A DNA stretch of 61,401 nucleotides from Oscillospiraceae bacterium (GTDB taxonomy: Bacteria; Bacillota; Clostridia; Oscillospirales; Ruminococcaceae), in NCBI GenBank assembly GCA_017532085.1, contig JAFXJT010000025.1, forward strand, positions 1 to 61,401, read 5' to 3'. Below, piece by piece: positions 57,048 to 61,401 of the stretch. The notes beneath the pieces were generated by a model. The model worked only from the letters and a program-made list of their open reading frames with translations. It had not been told where the DNA came from and did no database searches. The number at the start of each line of letters is the position of its first letter. Positions within the stretch are counted from its first letter, which is position 1. A program made the position numbers and the translations under genes.

Positions 57048-59648
57048 ATGATTCGATACGGCAAACGATTCCTTGCTGCCGCAGCAGCACTCGTATTGAC
57101 CGCCGCCGCCGCACCGATGGATTGGAATGCACAATCTTCCAAGGCTGCCGCCGTTCCGATTATGGAATATCTGGACAGAGGCATTTCCGCAGTCAATACC
57201 GGTTCCGGTATGCTGGTCAGCTGGCGCTTCCTCGCCAATGATGCAGATCATACCGTATTCAAGCTCTATCGCGGCGATGAACTCATCTATACCAGCGATG
57301 CCAATATGGCAACCTGCTATCTGGATCAGGGCGGCAATGCTTTCTCCATCTATCGTGTGGATACTGTGGTGGACAACACGGTGATCTCGTCCGATACCTG
57401 CACGCTCGCCACAAACAGCAACTATTTCAACATTCCCATGGATGTGCCTGCCGGCGGATCGGATTATTCCTATTCTCCTGCCGACTGCTCTACCGGTGAT
57501 GTGAACGGCGATGGTGTCTATGAAATCTTTGTCAAATGGGATCCTTCCAATGCAAAGGATAATTCTCAGTCCGGCTATACCGGAAATGTGTACATTGATT
57601 GCTATACCTTAACCGGTCAGAAGCTCTGGCGAGTGGATCTGGGACGGAATATCCGTGCCGGTGCCCACTATACCCAGTTCCTCGTTGCAGACTTCGACTG
57701 CGACGGCAAGGCGGAAATGACCTGTAAAACTGCTGATGGCACAGTGGATGGTGTCGGCAGAGTCATCGGTGATGCTTCCAAGGATTATCGCAACAGCGGC
57801 GGCTATATCCTCAGCGGCCCCGAATATTACACCCTCTTTGATGGTGCTACCGGTGCAGCACTCGATACCGTCAACTACGAATATCCGCGCGGAGAAGTCT
57901 CGAAATCTACTTGGGGCGATGATTACGGCAACCGCTGTGACCGCTTCCTCGGTGCTGTGATGTATTGCGACGGTGAGCATCCCAGCGCTGTCTCGGTCAG
58001 AGGCTACTATACCCGTATGACTGCTGTGGCTTATGATGTCATCAACAAAAAGCTGGTCAAGCGCTGGGGCTATGATACAGGCTATAATGCATCGGCTCCC
58101 GGTTACAGCGACGGCAACCATAACTGTATGCCTGCCGATGTGGATGGCGATGGCCGCCAAGAGCTCATTCTGGGCGCTGTTTGTATCGACGACAACGGAA
58201 AGGTGCTCTGGTGCAATGAGCTGGGTCACGGCGATGCGATGCATCTGAGCGACTTTTTGCCCAACAGACCCGGTCAGGAGCTGTGGGTTTGCCATGAACA
58301 TGCTCCCTATGGCGTTTCTTTGATCGATGCCGCAACCGGCAACCGGATCTTCCATTATACCCACTCCAAGGATACCGGACGCTGCGCTGCCGGCAATATC
58401 TATGCAGGCAATCCCGGTGCGGAATTCTGGGGCGCACAATCCGGCAGTGTATATAACGGCTCCGGACAGACCATCGGTGATACCCGTCCGGCTATGAACT
58501 TCCTCATCTATTGGGATGGCGATCTGGAACGTGAGCTGCTGGATTGGATCAATGTTTCCAAATACAACAATCCCAGCAGTATTACTACGATCTTCACTGC
58601 AGATGGCTGTGACTCCAATAACGGCACCAAATCCACCCCCAATCTGACCGCCGATCTGTTCGGTGACTGGCGTGAAGAACTGATTCTGCGTACCAGCGAT
58701 AACAAATCTCTGCGTGTTTACTGCGCAACCGGTACTACGGAGCACCGTATTACCACGCTGATGCATGATGCACAGTATCGTATGCAGGTGGCTGCTGAAC
58801 AGACCTCCTATAATCAGCCGCCGCATCCAAGCTTTTATCTTGGCTCTGATGCCTCTCTGCCGGCTCGTCCTGTGATCACCATCAACGGCGAAGGCACTGC
58901 TACCACTGCTCCCACCATCTCCGGTGAGCTGATTGACTCGCTGGTCATCAACGATTACGCCAACCGTACCAACTGGCATATCCAGCAGAATCTGGGCGTT
59001 GGCAGCAAGATCTTCGGTGACCGTGATTTCACTTATATCTCTGTTCCGGATGCTTTGCTGGGCGCTGAATATGTTCAGCCTGCCTGTGATTCCAAAACCT
59101 TTACCGGAATTCAGAGTCAAGGTATTGCTGCCAAGGATCTCATCGTCTATGTGGCATTGGATACACGTCTGTCGCCCATTCCCGATTGGGTCAGCAGCTG
59201 GCAGAAAACTTCTATGACCGTTGCTACCAGCAATGATGTCACCATGGCGCTCTATGAAAAGAAATTCAAAGCCGGTGATGCCATTACGCTCGGCTCCAAT
59301 ACCACTGGCTATAATGTCATCAATTATGTGGTCTTTGCAATGGAAGATATCGTGGAAACCACTACAACTACAACGACCACGACCACCACGACGACCACCA
59401 CAACGACCACTACGACCACCACCACAACCACCGAGCCTCTCACGCCTTCCTTAAAGGGTGATGTCAACTGTGACGGCCTTGTCAAGATTGATGATGTGGT
59501 ACTGCTCAACCGCTATGTGGGCGAGGATACGACAATCACCATTACTTCACAGGGTATTGTCAACGGCGATTGCGATCTTACCGGTAATCTGAATGCCGAG
59601 GACAGTACAATGATCCTCCGCTATCTTGCAAGACTGGACTCACTCTGA
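57048..59648 (+). CDS. Secreted rhamnogalacturonan lyase (PL11) with C-terminal module, Thr linker and dockerin
   Basis: The 866-residue protein starts with a signal peptide (LAAAAALVLTAAAAPM). A polysaccharide lyase family 11 catalytic region follows, about 38-630 (VPIMEYLDRGISAVNTGSG, the FKLYRGDELIY domain, calcium loops such as GDVNGDGVYEIFVKWD and DFDCDGKAEM, and a DVDGDGRQELILG loop). Next come an unnamed beta-rich module (about 640-765), a run of 25 threonines (771-795) and a dockerin (about 800-866) with DVNCDGLVKIDDV and DCDLTGNLNAEDS. PL11 enzymes cleave the rhamnogalacturonan-I backbone of pectin by beta-elimination. The upstream gap carries two promoters. A terminator follows. Confidence 0.92.
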   Translation: MIRYGKRFLAAAAALVLTAAAAPMDWNAQSSKAAAVPIMEYLDRGISAVNTGSGMLVSWRFLANDADHTVFKLYRGDELIYTSDANMATCYLDQGGNAFSIYRVDTVVDNTVISSDTCTLATNSNYFNIPMDVPAGGSDYSYSPADCSTGDVNGDGVYEIFVKWDPSNAKDNSQSGYTGNVYIDCYTLTGQKLWRVDLGRNIRAGAHYTQFLVADFDCDGKAEMTCKTADGTVDGVGRVIGDASKDYRNSGGYILSGPEYYTLFDGATGAALDTVNYEYPRGEVSKSTWGDDYGNRCDRFLGAVMYCDGEHPSAVSVRGYYTRMTAVAYDVINKKLVKRWGYDTGYNASAPGYSDGNHNCMPADVDGDGRQELILGAVCIDDNGKVLWCNELGHGDAMHLSDFLPNRPGQELWVCHEHAPYGVSLIDAATGNRIFHYTHSKDTGRCAAGNIYAGNPGAEFWGAQSGSVYNGSGQTIGDTRPAMNFLIYWDGDLERELLDWINVSKYNNPSSITTIFTADGCDSNNGTKSTPNLTADLFGDWREELILRTSDNKSLRVYCATGTTEHRITTLMHDAQYRMQVAAEQTSYNQPPHPSFYLGSDASLPARPVITINGEGTATTAPTISGELIDSLVINDYANRTNWHIQQNLGVGSKIFGDRDFTYISVPDALLGAEYVQPACDSKTFTGIQSQGIAAKDLIVYVALDTRLSPIPDWVSSWQKTSMTVATSNDVTMALYEKKFKAGDAITLGSNTTGYNVINYVVFAMEDIVETTTTTTTTTTTTTTTTTTTTTTTTTEPLTPSLKGDVNCDGLVKIDDVVLLNRYVGEDTTITITSQGIVNGDCDLTGNLNAEDSTMILRYLARLDSL
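59358..59432 (+). repeat. Threonine-codon tandem repeat (linker of the PL11-dockerin protein)
   Basis: Twenty-five successive ACN codons (ACC, ACA, ACG, ACT mixed) encode an uninterrupted threonine linker between the accessory module and the dockerin. Mixing of synonymous codons limits slippage. It resembles the Thr/Pro-rich linkers of Ruminococcus cellulases. Confidence 0.9.
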
Positions 59649-59684
59649 GCGTCTGCACGATCGTTTCCCTTGTGCATGAATCCG

Positions 59685-59726
59685 AAGCCCCCCAATCCAT
59701 GAACCTTGGATCGGGGGGCTTGTTTT
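59685..59726 (+). terminator. Intrinsic terminator of the PL11-dockerin gene
   Basis: AAGCCCCCCAATCCA (59685-59699) pairs with TGGATCGGGGGGCTT (59707-59721), one mismatch, followed by GTTTTG. The rest of the 226-bp gap to the next gene shows no clear promoter. Confidence 0.85.
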
Positions 59727-59874
59727 GCTGTCCAATGCCCGATGCAATATGCATCTTTCACAAAACAAAGCTGTTGAAATGATGCACTCCTACAAAATCG
59801 CAGTCTGACTGCATCGAATCGGCGCTCCGATTTGTATGCCATATAGAAACGCAAAACCGAAAGGAGTGTGGCAT

Positions 59875-61374
59875 ATGAAACAGAAACACAAACATCTCTT
59901 GATTGCTGCTCTTGGAATCTGCCTGATTGCCGGCGGTACTGCCTTGGGCATTGCATGGAGTCATCAGCATCCATCGCCGCAGAATACGGATTCTTCCCAA
60001 GCAAGCGGCAGCAGCCAAATCCAATCCTCGCCCGAACAGATCAACGGAGACAGCCCCTTGCTCAATGCCAAGCTGACAGGAGAAGCGGATGTACCGGGTC
60101 TGCCCTCCAAGATGATCAGAACCGAAAACGGTTTTTACTATTTCGGAAAAACTGCCGATCAGAATGGAAACGGTTTTCTTCGATTCGTTCTCAAATATGC
60201 CGACAAGCAAAGCGGCGAATGCGTTGTGGTATGTGCAAAGCCGGAATGCACCCATCTCAATGAATATTGCACCGCACGCAATACGCGGTATCAGGCTGCC
60301 GGCGACGAAGCCGTTTACTATGATGGCTATTTGTATCAGATGGTCACCAAATATCCCGCAGATCACGAAACTCCAACAGCCTCGCCCGATGGCATCACCA
60401 ATGATTATGAGGGCGCTGAGCCGATTCTGATCCGGTATGCGCCCGATGGTACCGCTTTGGAAGAATTGGTTTCCTTTGAAGGAACGCTCAGTGAAACGCT
60501 CAAGGATTTCGATGGAACAGGCAGGATTGTGGCACATAAAGGTGCACTTTGGATCTCTGCCAGTTTTACAAAATCACTCTCAACCGTTGATACTTCCGGC
60601 TCCTCGTCCACAGACTATTTCAGTCAATATGGCATTTATCATTATGAAATCAGCAGCGGCAAACTGACCTGCGTGCTGAGCACAGAAACGCTTTTGAAAA
60701 ATACGAGCTTTGCCCCCTTTACCCAGCTCAATGCATTGGGCGATTATGTGTATTGCCTGAAAGGCAAGGCCGATTGGAAAGATCCCTTAAACAAATACAG
60801 CGGCGTGATCCGTATCCATGCCGAAACCGGCGCTGTGGAAGATTGGCTCCCCGATGCACTGGATTATGCCATCTGCGAGGATTATATCCTGTATACCATG
60901 GAAAAATATGTGACCAATGCTGCAGGCTATTCCGTTCCAAAAGCAGTGTTCTATCTCTATGATCTGAAAACAGGAGAAAGCAAACCCTTCCTAAAAGATA
61001 CCTACTGGTTGTATCCGCAATTTACCTGTACGAAGGAATGGATCATCTTCACCAATATTGAGGACGGTTCGCCCGCTTTGATGCCTCTGAAGGTATATGA
61101 TCTGCAGGGCAATCTGCTGAAAGAATGCCCCATTCCCCTTCTGCAATGGGAGTTCACCGATGACGGCCGTGAAATCCCTGTGGGCAATGCCTATGAACAA
61201 CTGGAAACACTGGGCTTTGTGGCGGCTGATGGTGATACCCTGTATCTCGGTTCTTCTGATGATGCGCTGTGCGATTGCAGCATTCCCGATCTGCTGGCAG
61301 GTAATGCAGAATGGACCATGCGCTATAATGACAGCGAACCGGCAATGATGTTTGGTTACCCCTCTAAACCGTAA
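59875..61374 (+). CDS. Exported beta-propeller-like protein of unknown function
   Basis: I do not recognise a named enzyme. The 499-residue product has an N-terminal membrane helix (about 7-28) without a lipobox, and a Ser/Gln/Pro-rich spacer (30-60). The remainder consists of repeated beta-strand blocks such as GFYYFGKTAD, GYLYQMVTK, DYVYCLKGKAD and DTLYLGSSDD, like the propellers of Clostridia cell-surface proteins (DUF5050-like). A cysteine cluster (C116, C120, C125, H127, C132) recalls a motif common in that group and may bind metal or form disulfides. AAAGGAG precedes ATG 59875. It may be a surface protein anchored by its helix. Confidence 0.7.
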   Translation: MKQKHKHLLIAALGICLIAGGTALGIAWSHQHPSPQNTDSSQASGSSQIQSSPEQINGDSPLLNAKLTGEADVPGLPSKMIRTENGFYYFGKTADQNGNGFLRFVLKYADKQSGECVVVCAKPECTHLNEYCTARNTRYQAAGDEAVYYDGYLYQMVTKYPADHETPTASPDGITNDYEGAEPILIRYAPDGTALEELVSFEGTLSETLKDFDGTGRIVAHKGALWISASFTKSLSTVDTSGSSSTDYFSQYGIYHYEISSGKLTCVLSTETLLKNTSFAPFTQLNALGDYVYCLKGKADWKDPLNKYSGVIRIHAETGAVEDWLPDALDYAICEDYILYTMEKYVTNAAGYSVPKAVFYLYDLKTGESKPFLKDTYWLYPQFTCTKEWIIFTNIEDGSPALMPLKVYDLQGNLLKECPIPLLQWEFTDDGREIPVGNAYEQLETLGFVAADGDTLYLGSSDDALCDCSIPDLLAGNAEWTMRYNDSEPAMMFGYPSKP

Positions 61375-61401
61375 CAGCAGCGTCTTACACACAATCAAGC
61401 A

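Noticed and set aside
59358-59432. A tandem repeat resembling a CRISPR or other array
   Set aside because: It is an in-frame threonine codon run with no spacers.
1-61401. tRNA, rRNA, insertion sequence, prophage or CRISPR
   Set aside because: I saw no cloverleaf sequence ending in CCA, no transposase or integrase protein, and no regularly spaced repeats; absence was judged by eye only.

Overview
The window looks like a chromosomal segment of a Gram-positive, endospore-forming, fibre-degrading member of the Clostridia. The best fit is a Ruminococcus-like Oscillospiraceae, with roughly 50% GC. The evidence is a complete spoIIIAA-AH sporulation operon and a sigma-G gene, a FASII operon using FabK, a Firmicutes-type nusB-xseAB-ispA-dxs-tlyA-nadK-argR-recN gene order, and two secreted polysaccharide-active enzymes ending in dockerin modules (the cellulosome-type anchoring module typical of Ruminococcus). 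The species cannot be assigned from sequence alone. No tRNA, rRNA, insertion sequence, prophage or CRISPR array was seen. The DNA is almost wholly coding, with short intergenic gaps, good AGGAGG-type ribosome sites and many recognisable sigma-A promoters and intrinsic terminators.

Layout. 1-3.1 kb (minus): radC-uvrB-membrane protein, a DNA repair operon. 3.1-3.8 kb (minus): sigG. 4.0-10.3 kb (plus): alr, ung, metF, a stand-alone methionine-synthase reactivation protein, metH lacking that domain, and dtd. 10.4-13.8 kb (minus): rlmB followed by a large membrane protein that resembles a P1B-type ATPase with every catalytic motif degraded. 13.9-16.1 kb (minus): a CNNM/CBS protein, bioY (biotin uptake) and a small membrane protein. 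16.2-17.7 kb (plus): a GtrA-like protein and uridine phosphorylase. 17.7-18.6 kb (minus): an ECF sigma factor and its zinc-finger anti-sigma factor. 18.7-26 kb (plus): fabH-acpP-fabK-fabD-fabG-fabF-fabZ-accD-accA. fabG carries an in-frame TAA, and accB/accC are missing from the cluster. 26.1-29.5 kb (minus): ahcY-pnp-mtaD, which removes S-adenosylhomocysteine and salvages the purine.

29.7-38.6 kb (plus): pduL, pncB, a cytoplasmic TIM-barrel glycoside-hydrolase-like protein coupled to a HAD phosphatase, then iorA-iorB-paaK-ACT, a set suited to interconverting aryl acetates, aryl-acetyl-CoA and aryl pyruvates. 38.7-39.4 kb: a zinc-ribbon protein with a strong promoter and a long leader. 39.4-44.3 kb: the spoIIIA operon behind a good sigma-E-type promoter. 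44.3-54.2 kb: an Asp23-family protein, nusB, a TsaD-like paralogue, xseA, xseB, ispA, dxs, tlyA, nadK, argR and recN. 54.3-55.4 kb: an L10 leader with rplJ and rplL. 55.5-61.4 kb: divergent GH18-dockerin and PL11-dockerin genes, then an exported beta-propeller-like protein.

The pieces interlock. MetH, MetF and the reactivation protein regenerate methionine, while AhcY, PNP and MtaD dispose of the SAM by-product. BioY supplies biotin for the acetyl-CoA carboxylase whose carboxyltransferase subunits lie in the fab operon. The ECF sigma factor and the fab operon diverge from an intergenic region in which both directions carry the same TGTAACCTTT motif. The most unusual items are the fabG nonsense codon, the pseudo-P-type ATPase, the ECF/fab intergenic region, the uncharacterised GH/HAD pair and the TsaD paralogue.
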